Assembly (NCBI GenBank): GCA_038106185.1
Contig: JAYODE010000002.1
Coordinates: 124,001 to 188,000 of the forward strand
Direction: 5' to 3'
Origin: UBA4582 sp038106185
GTDB taxonomy: Bacteria > Pseudomonadota > Gammaproteobacteria > Pseudomonadales > Azotimanducaceae
DNA length: 64,000 bases
The position numbers were made by a program, and so were the translations under genes. The notes below the pieces were generated by a model. It was given only the letters and a program-made list of their open reading frames with translations. It ran no database searches and was not told the origin of the DNA. Positions 55,107 through 63,586 of this stretch are shown piece by piece (positions within the stretch are counted from its first letter, which is position 1; each line of letters starts with the position of its first letter).

Positions 55107-55679
55107 ATGGCGAGCTTTTCTACCAATGAATTTAAATCCGGGCTCAAGGTGATGTTGGAAGGGGATCCCTGCTCGATTGTCGAGAACGAGTTTGTCAAGC
55201 CAGGTAAAGGTCAGGCGTTCAATCGAGTCAAACTGCGTAATCTCAAGACTGGCAGGGTTTGGGAGCGGACCTTTAAGTCTGGCGAATCACTGGAGGCCGC
55301 CGATGTTCAGGAAATCGATATGGAGTATATGTATAACGATGGAGAATACTGGCATTTCATGAAGACAGACGGCAGTTTTGAGCAGATGGGTGCCGATAAG
55401 GCGGCAGTCAGCGATTGTCTGAATTGGCTGAAGGAGCAGAATGTCTATCTGATCACGCTCTGGAATGATATGCCCATTGCCGTCACCCCGCCTAACTTTG
55501 TTGAACTTGCGATTGTTGATACAGACCCCGGTCTCAAGGGTGATACGGCCCAGGGTGGTACCAAGCCAGCAACCCTGACGACAGGTGCCGTGGTGAAGGT
55601 ACCCCTTTTCATTAATATCGGCGAAGTGGTCAGGGTCGACACTCGAACCGGCGAGTATCAGAATCGCGTAAAGTCCTGA
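55107..55679 (+). CDS. efp: Elongation factor P
   Basis: Translation factor that rescues ribosomes stalled at polyproline. 190 residues from ATG 55107. The modified lysine is Lys34 in the KPGKGQAF loop, the beta-lysylation type. KOW-like, then two OB-like domains follow to the end. epmA begins 3 nt after the stop and epmB is divergent, so substrate and both modifying enzymes are contiguous. Confidence 0.97.
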   Translation: MASFSTNEFKSGLKVMLEGDPCSIVENEFVKPGKGQAFNRVKLRNLKTGRVWERTFKSGESLEAADVQEIDMEYMYNDGEYWHFMKTDGSFEQMGADKAAVSDCLNWLKEQNVYLITLWNDMPIAVTPPNFVELAIVDTDPGLKGDTAQGGTKPATLTTGAVVKVPLFINIGEVVRVDTRTGEYQNRVKS

Positions 55680-55682
55680 GCC

Positions 55683-56654
55683 ATGGACTGGCAAGCCTCG
55701 ACGAGCAAGGTAGCGCTGCAACAGCGCTCGGGCCTGTTAACCCTGGTTCGGGATTTTTTCCATCAGCGCCAGGTCCTTGAAGTCTCGACCCCGGTGCTGG
55801 GTGGCGCCGGGGTAAGTGACGTTCACCTCGAGAATCTGCGAGTTTCGACGTCAACGCGCGATTACTATCTTCAAACCTCACCGGAATATGCTATGAAACG
55901 CCTGTTGGCATCCGGTAGTGGGCCTATCTATCAGCTGGGGCCCGTCTTTCGCGGCTCTGAGGTTGGACATAAACACAATATCGAATTCACCATGCTGGAG
56001 TGGTACCGCCCTGGCTTTAGTCTTGATGAGCTGATGAGCGAAGTGGTTGATCTCGTCAGTGCCTGCGCGCACTTGTTCGAGCGTGAGATCAGGCAGCCTG
56101 TGCAAGTCACCTATGGCGCCTTGTTTGCAAAGGAATTTGGCATCAATCCTCATCGTGCAGATCTGCAGACCCTGCAACAACTCGCGCAAACACGTGGTGT
56201 TGCGGTTGAGCACATTACAGACCATGGCGATGAAGCCACCATTAACGACTATCTGGATACGTTGTTCTCGGCCGTCATAGAACCGGGGCTTGATGAGCTG
56301 ACCCTGGTGAAGGACTTCCCTGCTAGCCAGGCCGCTCTGGCACGTATCCATTTGGATAACCAAAATGATCAGGTTGCCGAGCGTGCCGAGGTCTACTGGC
56401 AGGGCTGTGAATTGGCGAATGGCTATGCCGAACTGCTTGACCCGGCAGAGCTACGGAACCGTCTGCTTAAAAATAACGATTGGCGCGCCACACGTGGCAG
56501 GCGTCAGGTCGCGCTGGATGAAAAGTTGTTAGCGGCGCTTGAGTTCATGCCTTCGAGCGCGGGAGTTGCCATGGGATTTGATCGGCTTTTAATGCTGGTG
56601 ACGGGCAGAACTCACATAGACGAGGTCATCAGCTTTACCGCCCCGCGACTCTAA
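55683..56654 (+). CDS. epmA: EF-P beta-lysylation ligase
   Basis: Class II lysyl-tRNA-synthetase-like enzyme attaching beta-lysine to Lys34 of EF-P (PoxA/GenX). 323 residues, without the anticodon-binding domain of LysS. Motif 2 is in PVFRGSEVGHKHNIEFTMLEW (arginine and the class II glutamate) and motif 3 is in GVAMGFDRLLML. It ends 2 nt before the end of the convergent psd. Confidence 0.96.
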   Translation: MDWQASTSKVALQQRSGLLTLVRDFFHQRQVLEVSTPVLGGAGVSDVHLENLRVSTSTRDYYLQTSPEYAMKRLLASGSGPIYQLGPVFRGSEVGHKHNIEFTMLEWYRPGFSLDELMSEVVDLVSACAHLFEREIRQPVQVTYGALFAKEFGINPHRADLQTLQQLAQTRGVAVEHITDHGDEATINDYLDTLFSAVIEPGLDELTLVKDFPASQAALARIHLDNQNDQVAERAEVYWQGCELANGYAELLDPAELRNRLLKNNDWRATRGRRQVALDEKLLAALEFMPSSAGVAMGFDRLLMLVTGRTHIDEVISFTAPRL

Positions 56655-56656
56655 CC

Positions 56657-57472
56657 TCAATTGTTCAAGGCCAGGGCCTGGCCCATTTTGACCAGATCAT
56701 GGCTGGCGACCTGCCAGGTCACCCGTTGTTCGAGGAGAACGATGGCGGTTGAGCCCATGAGGAATTTGCCCAGCTCTTCGCCCTGTGCAATGTTTCGAAA
56801 GGGTGAGAAGGACTCCTTCAATAGCTGGCCTGCCGGATAGGGCCGATCTCGCCAGGAGGTCTGGATACCCGCGACGATCATGGCGCCTACCATCACGACT
56901 GCCATGCTGCCCAGCTGAGTGTCGAACTCCATGACATACCGTTCGTTATCGGCAAATAAGTCGGGTACTGTCTGAGCGGTCGCATCGTTCACCGAGAATA
57001 ATTTGCCCGGCACATAAGTCCCTGAATTCAACTCGCCCGTCAGCGGATTGTGTACTCGATGGTAGTCTTTGGGCGACAGGTAAATAGTGATAAAGCTACC
57101 GTTGTGGAAGCGGCTGGCATTATCGCTGGCGAGTAATTTTTCGACCGAGTAGTTAAGGCCCTTGGCTTGAATAATCTGATTGCCATTAATATCGCCACAG
57201 GCCGACACACAGCCATCAGCTGGCGAGCTGACAAGCCCGTTGACAGGGCGCAAACCAGGCTTTAACTGCCGTGAAAAGAAGGCGTTAAAGGTCGGGTAGT
57301 CCCTCAAGTCTGTCGACTCGGCCTCATCCATATCGACGTTAAAGATACGAACTATGACTCGAATGAAGGTGTTCTTGATCCACTTCACCCGCGAAGCTGC
57401 CAGCAGACCAACCAGCCGTGACAGCAAATGCTGAGGGATCAGGTATTGCAAAGTGATAAATAATCGGCTCAT
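56657..57472 (-). CDS. psd: Phosphatidylserine decarboxylase
   Basis: Membrane-associated pyruvoyl enzyme making phosphatidylethanolamine. 271 residues from ATG 57472 (a TTG two codons upstream is less likely). The self-cleavage site is the GST of FLMGSTAIVLL near the C-terminus, where the serine becomes the pyruvoyl group. SPADGCVS and YLSPKDYHRVHNP are family motifs. rsgA, usually between psd and orn, is absent; the 287-nt spacer to orn contains no recognisable gene. Confidence 0.95.
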   Translation of the reverse strand: MSRLFITLQYLIPQHLLSRLVGLLAASRVKWIKNTFIRVIVRIFNVDMDEAESTDLRDYPTFNAFFSRQLKPGLRPVNGLVSSPADGCVSACGDINGNQIIQAKGLNYSVEKLLASDNASRFHNGSFITIYLSPKDYHRVHNPLTGELNSGTYVPGKLFSVNDATAQTVPDLFADNERYVMEFDTQLGSMAVVMVGAMIVAGIQTSWRDRPYPAGQLLKESFSPFRNIAQGEELGKFLMGSTAIVLLEQRVTWQVASHDLVKMGQALALNN

Positions 57473-57759
57473 TGACAATGAATCCTAGAAGCAGCACTCA
57501 GGCGTAGCGAGCAATGCCGGCTGTGAAGGTGTTCGCTGGCCAGCAAAGGAGCGAGAAGGTCCCTTGAAGGGCGTGATAGTGCAAATGTCACCACAGATGT
57601 CTGCATTTTGAGTCCAAGATAGGCGAAGGGGATATTCTACGGGATGGGCCCTTTGATGCGCCAACGCAGATTGCGTTGCAGCGGAACTTACCACTGCGTC
57701 TTGCCAGTGTAATCAGTTAACATAGCGTCATTCAGAGCGAGTGTTAGAAGGAATTGAAG

Positions 57760-58308
57760 GTGGCATATTCAGAAAATTTGGTCTGGATGGATCTTGAAAT
57801 GACGGGTCTGGATCCGAAAGTCGAGCGTATTTTAGAGATTGCCACCATCATTACTGACTCGTCGCTGCAGGTTATCGCTGAAGGGCCTGTGTTTTGCGTG
57901 GCCCAGCCGCAGTCGCTATTGGACGCCATGGATGACTGGAACACCGCCCACCATAACGCTTCGGGACTGGTCGATCGAGTCAAACGCGAGGGCATTAGCG
58001 AGGAGATGGCTGAAGCTAAAACCCTCGAATTCATTCGACAATATGTTGAGCCAGGGCAGTCGCCTCTGTGCGGGAACTCTATCGCTCAGGATCGACGTTT
58101 TTTGGTTGAGTATATGCCGACACTCGAGTCCTACCTGCATTATCGCAATATAGACGTGAGCACCATCAAAGAACTCGCCGTACGGTGGCGGCCAGACGTC
58201 TATGAGGCGGTCAAAAAAGTCGGTGCCCATCGAGCCGTTGATGATATCCGTGAGTCGATTGCTGAACTCCAGACTTACCGACAGCTGTTTTTTCGGCTTC
58301 AGCCCTAG
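57760..58308 (+). CDS. orn: Oligoribonuclease
   Basis: 3'-5' exonuclease that finishes RNA decay by degrading di- to pentanucleotides, including pGpG from c-di-GMP. 182 residues from GTG 57760 (E. coli 181), with AAGGA 7 nt upstream. DEDDh residues: Asp and Glu in WMDLEMTGLD, Asp in SIAQDRRFL, and His-Asp in AHRAVDDI. It is convergent with queG, 2 nt apart. Confidence 0.96.
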   Translation: MAYSENLVWMDLEMTGLDPKVERILEIATIITDSSLQVIAEGPVFCVAQPQSLLDAMDDWNTAHHNASGLVDRVKREGISEEMAEAKTLEFIRQYVEPGQSPLCGNSIAQDRRFLVEYMPTLESYLHYRNIDVSTIKELAVRWRPDVYEAVKKVGAHRAVDDIRESIAELQTYRQLFFRLQP

Positions 58309-58310
58309 TT

Positions 58311-59426
58311 CTAAAAAGTTTCTGGCCGGCGCTTGTCCTGCGCCGCCAGGGCCCAGCTGATATGCTCCTGTACCAGGGGAGTTGCGTCGGCGAGACTGGC
58401 GGAGAGCGCTCGATAGATCTCCTCATCAAAGGCACAGTTGCCCAAGGCCACCGCGATATTGCGACGCCATCCCTGATAGCCGGTTCTTCTGATAGCAGAG
58501 CCTTCGGTTCGACTGAGAAACTCCGTCTCGTTCCAGCGGAACAAGGTAAGCAGCGTACTGGCGTCGAGGCCATTGCGGGGATCGAAGTCTGTAACAGAAC
58601 TGACCTGAGCAAACTTATTCCAGGGACAGAACAGCTGGCAGTCATCACAGCCAAAGATGCGATTCCCCATGGGTGCTCGAAATTCAACGGGAATGCTACC
58701 TCGATGCTCTATCGTCAAGTAAGCGATGCAGCGTCTGGCATCGAGTTGATAGGGTGCGACGATGGCGGCCGTAGGGCAGACATCCAGGCACCGAGTACAG
58801 GAACCACAGTGGTTGCTGGTAGCAGGTTTATTTAGCGCCAAGGGCAGGTCTGTGAAAATCTCCGCGAGAAAGAAAAAGGAACCAGCAGTCTGGTTTAACA
58901 ACAGCGTATTCTTGCCTATCCAGCCAAGGCCGGCCTTTTCTGCGAGCGCTTTCTCCAGCACTGGGGCGCTGTCTGTGAAGACTCGAGCACGATGGTGATC
59001 AATACCATGTTCCAGCAGGTAATCAGTGATCTGCTTCCAGAGTTTCACCAGTCTGCGGCGAATCACCTTATGATAGTCGCGGCCCAGCGCATAGCGCGCG
59101 ACATACGCGTCAGCCGGTGACTGCAGCTGGGTCAGCGGCTCCGTTCCTGCCGGCAGATAGTCCATGCGCAGGCTGATGACTCGCGTCACGCCCGGTACCA
59201 GCTCTGTTGGTCGGCTGCGCATTTTGCCATGGTCTCCCATATAGGCCATTTCGCCCTGAAAACCTCGGTCCAGCCAGGTTTGCAGACGCGCCTCATGGTC
59301 GCCCAGTTCCGTGTCAGTAATGCCGACCTGCTGAAAGCCTAACGCCTGAGCCCAGCTCTCGAGCTGTTGGCCAAGATGCCGATAGACCGCCTGTGGGTCC
59401 AGATTTGCCTGTGGGATTTTTGACAT
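58311..59426 (-). CDS. queG: Epoxyqueuosine reductase
   Basis: Cobalamin and iron-sulfur enzyme making queuosine in the tRNA wobble position. 371 residues. Two [4Fe-4S] binding sets are CGSCTRCLDVCPTAAI and CDDCQLFCPWN; RMDYLPAG near residue 89 and GWIGKNTLLLN are in the B12-binding catalytic part. HEAT-like repeats are at the C-terminus. It is divergent from nnr. Confidence 0.96.
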   Translation of the reverse strand: MSKIPQANLDPQAVYRHLGQQLESWAQALGFQQVGITDTELGDHEARLQTWLDRGFQGEMAYMGDHGKMRSRPTELVPGVTRVISLRMDYLPAGTEPLTQLQSPADAYVARYALGRDYHKVIRRRLVKLWKQITDYLLEHGIDHHRARVFTDSAPVLEKALAEKAGLGWIGKNTLLLNQTAGSFFFLAEIFTDLPLALNKPATSNHCGSCTRCLDVCPTAAIVAPYQLDARRCIAYLTIEHRGSIPVEFRAPMGNRIFGCDDCQLFCPWNKFAQVSSVTDFDPRNGLDASTLLTLFRWNETEFLSRTEGSAIRRTGYQGWRRNIAVALGNCAFDEEIYRALSASLADATPLVQEHISWALAAQDKRRPETF

Positions 59427-59492
59427 AAGCCGTCGTTTCGTGAGAAAGCCAAGAAGGCGGGAATTATTAGGCGCTATTCTCAGTGCATACCT

Positions 59493-59498
59493 TATAAT
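59493..59498 (+). promoter_or_regulatory. Possible -10 element for nnr
   Basis: Consensus TATAAT 33 nt before the TTG taken as the nnr start. No clear -35. If used, transcription would begin near 59505 and the upstream TTG at 59498 could not be the start. Confidence 0.35.
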
Positions 59499-59530
59499 TG
59501 CGATATCTTAATAGCCACGAAAACTGCATT

Positions 59531-61027
59531 TTGAACCCAGATAATCTGCCCGACGAGCTGTATACCGCAACTGGCGTCCGTGAACTGGACCGCATCGCGA
59601 TCGAGGATCTCGGCATTCCTGCGATCAGTCTGATGCGTCGCGCCGGTCAGGCGTGTGTGGAAGTCCTGACTAACCGTTGGCCCGCTGCGAAACATATCTG
59701 GATTATGTGTGGTAGCGGCAATAACGCTGGCGACGGTTACATCATTGCCGGCAAGCTCGCAGAACGGCACCTTCGAGTCAGCGTCAGAACCCTGGGCGAT
59801 ATTGCTAAGGCCAGTCCTGCTGCGATGATGGCTTACGAATATTGTCTGCAGTCTGGTGTCGTTCCCAAAATATTTGACCCGCAGGAGGTCATCGAGGCTG
59901 ATGTGATAGTAGATGCGCTGCTGGGTATCGGCCTGAGCGGTGAAGTCCGTCCAAACTACCAACATTGCATTCGTCTGCTGAACGACACCAGGCTGCCGAT
60001 CCTCGCTGTTGATATTCCATCGGGTCTATGTGCAGACACAGGTAACTGCCTCGGCGCTGCCATAGAGGCTGTCGTGACGGTGACCTTTATCGGCTTGAAA
60101 CGGGGACTTTTTACGCTTAATGGACCAGATTGCGCTGGCGAGGTCGTTTATGATCCCTTGGGTCTGGGTGACGAAGTGCTGCAGCAGGTCGTCACGGGAA
60201 CAAAAAAACTGCGACTGCAGCAGTTGCTGGATGGTTTGCCAAGTCGCCGACGTAATTCGCACAAAAACGCCTTTGGTCATGTATTAATTGTCGGCGGTGA
60301 TCGAGGCATGGGTGGCGCAGTATTAATGAGTGCTGAGGCGGCGCTGCGCGCCGGCGCTGGCCTGGTGACAGTAGCAACTCATCCGGCACATCAGGCAGCC
60401 ATGTTATCCCGATGCCCGGAACTCATGGTGCGTGGCATTGAAGCCAGTTCGGACCTGGATCCTTTAGCAGCGCGAGCGACTGTGATTGTGCTGGGCCCAG
60501 GTCTTGGCCAGTCGGAATGGTCAAAGATGGTATTCGGTCATTTGATTGATCACTTGAGTGTCTCTGTGGTGGACGCGGATGGTTTGAATTTACTAGCGAA
60601 ACAACCCTTGCGCAGGGACACCTGGGTATTGACGCCCCATCCCGGTGAGGCAAGCCGTTTGTTGGCTGACGGGACTAACATAGACGCTGATCGATTCGAA
60701 GCGGCGCGCCGAATCCAGGGGCAGTATGGTGGTGTTGTTGTGCTCAAAGGGGTCGGTAGTCTGGTAGCTGATCCATTGAGTCTCGATCTGTGTCCCTATG
60801 GTAACCCTGGGATGGCGACGGCCGGAATGGGGGATGTCTTGTCGGGTGTGATCGCCGCATTATTAGCGCAGGGGATGCCCTTGAAGGAGGCATCCAGTCT
60901 CGCAGTGGCAGTCCATGCAGCCGCCGGAGATAAGGTGGCGGAAGACGGCGAAAGGGGACTACTGGCAACGGATACGATTGCCTGGATTCGACGCTTGCTA
61001 AATCCAGCTCCGCCGCGCAGAGGTTAG
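59531..61027 (+). CDS. nnr: Bifunctional NAD(P)H-hydrate epimerase/dehydratase
   Basis: Repairs damaged NAD(P)H. About 498 residues from TTG 59531 (509 from TTG 59498; no ATG is available). YjeF_N epimerase domain at the N-terminus (MCGSGNNAGDGY, VDALLGIGLSG) and ADP-dependent dehydratase domain in the C-terminal half (VIVLGPGLGQSEW, LTPHPGEASRL, GMATAGMGDVLSGVIAALL). It is convergent with the ABC transporter; the stops overlap in TTAG. Confidence 0.94.
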   Translation: MNPDNLPDELYTATGVRELDRIAIEDLGIPAISLMRRAGQACVEVLTNRWPAAKHIWIMCGSGNNAGDGYIIAGKLAERHLRVSVRTLGDIAKASPAAMMAYEYCLQSGVVPKIFDPQEVIEADVIVDALLGIGLSGEVRPNYQHCIRLLNDTRLPILAVDIPSGLCADTGNCLGAAIEAVVTVTFIGLKRGLFTLNGPDCAGEVVYDPLGLGDEVLQQVVTGTKKLRLQQLLDGLPSRRRNSHKNAFGHVLIVGGDRGMGGAVLMSAEAALRAGAGLVTVATHPAHQAAMLSRCPELMVRGIEASSDLDPLAARATVIVLGPGLGQSEWSKMVFGHLIDHLSVSVVDADGLNLLAKQPLRRDTWVLTPHPGEASRLLADGTNIDADRFEAARRIQGQYGGVVVLKGVGSLVADPLSLDLCPYGNPGMATAGMGDVLSGVIAALLAQGMPLKEASSLAVAVHAAAGDKVAEDGERGLLATDTIAWIRRLLNPAPPRRG

Positions 61028-62910
61028 GTCTGGGGCAGACGCAGCTCGCTGAGGCCAAGAATTTTTTGAATCTTCTCGATTTCGTCTGCAGCTTCTTTCT
61101 GTCGCCGCCACATCTCTGCGTAGCTGCCATTAGCGGCCAGCAACGCATTGTGGGTACCCTTTTCGATTACGCGCCCGGCATCCAGCACCAGGATCTCATC
61201 GGCATTGACAATCGTCGAGAGTCTGTGGGCTATCACAAGCGTCGTGCGATTTTTTGCCACCTCAAGTAACGCCGCCTGGATGTCGCGTTCGGTTTTGATA
61301 TCCAGTGCTGAGGTTGCTTCGTCCAGAACCAAGATGGGTGGATTCTTGAGAATGGTTCGAGCAATCGCAACTCGCTGCTTCTCGCCGCCCGAGAGTTTCA
61401 ACCCGCGCTCACCCACTCGAGTCTCATAACCCAAGGGCAAGGAGACGATAAACTCATGAATACTGGCGGTCTTTGCTGCCGCTTCGACCGCCTCGTCAGA
61501 GGCGGTCGGATTACCGTAACGAATGTTGTATCGAATCGTGTCGTTGAACAACACTGCGTCCTGAGGAACTATGCCAATGGCATTGCGAAGACTGGCTTGG
61601 GTTACAGATTTAATGTTCTGACCATCAATCTCTATCGACCCTGCTTGGATATCGAAAAAGCGATAGAGGAGGCGAGCGAGGGTCGATTTTCCAGCACCAC
61701 TGGCACCCACCACCGCCAGGGTTTTGCCCTCAGGAAGGGTGAAATTGATACCCCGCAGTATCTCGCGGTCCGAGTCATAGGCGAAATGGACGTTGCTGAA
61801 AACGAGATTGGCTGCTTTTACGACCAAGGGGTGTGCGCCCTGCTGATCTTGAATCTCTGGTGTTGTATCGAGCAGCTGGAACATAAATTCCATGTCCACG
61901 AGCGCCTGCCGAATCATGCGATAGGAGGATCCAAGAAACCCCAGGGGAATAAATAATTGCAGCATGAATGTATTCAGCATGACGACTTCGCCGGTGGTCA
62001 GTAAGCCTGCTGAATAGTCCTGGATTGCGATGATCAGAATCGCCAGTTGACAGGCGACCCTGACGAGTAATTGACCACCATTGAGCAGGCCCAGCGTGTT
62101 CTGGCTTTTCACTGCAGCATCCATGTAGCGCACCAGGGCATCATTGTAGCGATTGGCCTCATACTGCTCGTTGCCGAAATACTTGACGGTTTCAAAATTC
62201 AACAGGCTGTCAACGCCGATAGTGGTGGCGCGTGATTCCTGCATCACCATGTCTCGTCGAAAGCGTGTTCGCCACTCAGTAAATAGCAGAGTGAACAGAA
62301 TATAAATGGCGACTGCGATCAGGATGACAAGGACATATTTAGGGGGATAAACCGCCGCCAGATAACCACTCACCATGGCGATCTCGAACACAGTTGGCGC
62401 GATATTGAAGGCGAAGAGGCCAGTCGTCTGTTGTAGTGCTCGAGTGCCACGCTCGATGGCGCGCGAGAGTCCGCCAGTACGCCGATCCAGGTGAAAGCGC
62501 ATCCCGAGTTGGTGCAGATGATTGAAGGTTTGCAAGCCCAGGACCCGCTGCGCATACTCCGATACGGGGGTAAAAATTGTGCTGCGTAACTCATTCAAAG
62601 CGCCAGGCAGAAGCACAGTCAAACCGTAGACGAAGGCCAGTGCCCAGAGGCCACTCAAGTCGCCACTGCCTTTTGTCAACGCCTCCAGAGCATCAATCAG
62701 GTCCTTCAGAACGATGGGCCCATAGACGTTGGCGACTCGCCCCAGCAGCAGACAGCCCATAGCAAATACCACTCGTAGCTGCATCTCCCGGTTATTAGCT
62801 GGCCACAGAAATGGTAGGATCGAGCGGATCGTTTGCAGGGCGCTGCGTTTTCTGACACCGTCGACTTCTAACGGGTCGGAGAACGCCATGTGGTGGGGAT
62901 TGTGTTCCAT
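61024..62910 (-). CDS. Atm1-type ABC transporter (fused permease-ATPase)
   Basis: 628 residues, half-transporter forming a homodimer. The six-helix membrane domain spans about 35-340 and contains LLNFETVKYFGNEQYE, typical of the Atm1/ABCB7/HMT group that exports glutathione-linked compounds. Walker A is GASGAGKST, the signature is LKLSGGEKQRVAIAR, Walker B is ILVLDEATSALD and the H-loop is IAHRLSTI. Substrate unproven. It is divergent from tsaE across a perfect inverted repeat. Confidence 0.9.
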   Translation of the reverse strand: MEHNPHHMAFSDPLEVDGVRKRSALQTIRSILPFLWPANNREMQLRVVFAMGCLLLGRVANVYGPIVLKDLIDALEALTKGSGDLSGLWALAFVYGLTVLLPGALNELRSTIFTPVSEYAQRVLGLQTFNHLHQLGMRFHLDRRTGGLSRAIERGTRALQQTTGLFAFNIAPTVFEIAMVSGYLAAVYPPKYVLVILIAVAIYILFTLLFTEWRTRFRRDMVMQESRATTIGVDSLLNFETVKYFGNEQYEANRYNDALVRYMDAAVKSQNTLGLLNGGQLLVRVACQLAILIIAIQDYSAGLLTTGEVVMLNTFMLQLFIPLGFLGSSYRMIRQALVDMEFMFQLLDTTPEIQDQQGAHPLVVKAANLVFSNVHFAYDSDREILRGINFTLPEGKTLAVVGASGAGKSTLARLLYRFFDIQAGSIEIDGQNIKSVTQASLRNAIGIVPQDAVLFNDTIRYNIRYGNPTASDEAVEAAAKTASIHEFIVSLPLGYETRVGERGLKLSGGEKQRVAIARTILKNPPILVLDEATSALDIKTERDIQAALLEVAKNRTTLVIAHRLSTIVNADEILVLDAGRVIEKGTHNALLAANGSYAEMWRRQKEAADEIEKIQKILGLSELRLPQT

Positions 62911-62963
62911 GGGCGCAATCTACTATGAACGTTAGTGTCTGTCTGCCGATTTCATCCTGAGTC

Positions 62964-63000
62964 CTTTGTGCCAGCATGCCAGTGACGTGCTGGCACAAAG
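62964..63000. promoter_or_regulatory. Perfect 13-bp inverted repeat between divergent genes
   Basis: CTTTGTGCCAGCA (62964-62976) and TGCTGGCACAAAG (62988-63000) with an 11-nt spacer, 54 nt from the ABC transporter start and 34 nt before a TATACT box on the other strand. It could be an operator for a dimeric regulator or an RNA hairpin; no T-run follows. Confidence 0.6.
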
Positions 63001-63033
63001 GGATTTTCGCTCAAATTACGCGTCCAGGTGTCG

Positions 63034-63039
63034 TATACT
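63034..63039 (+). promoter_or_regulatory. Possible -10 element for tsaE
   Basis: TATACT 77 nt before the tsaE GTG. The -35 position has no good match. Confidence 0.35.
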
Positions 63040-63047
63040 GTGAGGCC

Positions 63048-63113
63048 ATGGCAAATCTAGAAAATAATCAATGGCATGCGCGGCTGAGTCAAGCGCTGAG
63101 GCTGGGAGTCTGA
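63048..63113 (+). CDS. 21-codon upstream ORF in the tsaE leader
   Basis: ATG 63048 to TGA 63111-63113, product beginning MANLENNQWHAR and ending LRLGV. GAGG lies 3 nt upstream. It ends 2 nt before the tsaE GTG, so its translation could couple to tsaE. It is not hydrophobic and has no attenuator-like codon run. It may be a leader peptide or chance. Confidence 0.25.
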   Translation: MANLENNQWHARLSQALRLGV

Positions 63114-63115
63114 CC

Positions 63116-63586
63116 GTGGGCGTCTATGCGCAAAGTCTGGTCGATGAGCAGGCTACTGAAGCCCTGGGTCGGCGTCTCGGCGGCCTGTTAAAGGGTAAAG
63201 GGGTCGTCTATCTGGTGGGTGAGTTGGGGGCTGGCAAGACAACCTTGTCACGAGGTATTTTGCGAGGCATGGGTCATACCGGCTCCGTCAAGAGTCCAAC
63301 ATTTACGCTGGTAGAGCCCTATGAGATGGGAGAGCGGGCGGTCTATCATTTCGATCTCTATCGCCTGACAGATCCCGAAGAGCTTGAGTACCTGGGGATT
63401 GATGACTATCTGGAAGGCGGGCACCTCTGCCTGCTGGAGTGGCCGGAAAAGGGCATTGGGCATATACCTTCAAGTGATCTGACAATTGAGTTGGGGGTGC
63501 CGGCAAGAGGCCGTTCGGTGGTGATTACGGCAAACTCACCATTCGGTGAACAAATTTGTCGTGGTCTGGTAGAATTCGACGCATGA
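63116..63586 (+). CDS. tsaE: tRNA threonylcarbamoyladenosine ATPase TsaE
   Basis: ATPase needed for t6A37 formation in tRNA, with TsaB and TsaD. 156 residues from GTG 63116, where GGGAG lies 7 nt upstream; this matches E. coli TsaE length (153). An in-frame ATG at 63071 would add 15 atypical residues. Walker A is GELGAGKTTLSRG, followed by SPTFTLVEPY and HFDLYRL. The stop overlaps the amiB start (ATGA). Confidence 0.95.
   Translation: MGVYAQSLVDEQATEALGRRLGGLLKGKGVVYLVGELGAGKTTLSRGILRGMGHTGSVKSPTFTLVEPYEMGERAVYHFDLYRLTDPEELEYLGIDDYLEGGHLCLLEWPEKGIGHIPSSDLTIELGVPARGRSVVITANSPFGEQICRGLVEFDA

Noticed and set aside
57485..57694. 69-codon frame between psd and orn
   Set aside because: Low-complexity composition, no ribosome site, no family resemblance; considered as an rsgA remnant but shows no GTPase motif.
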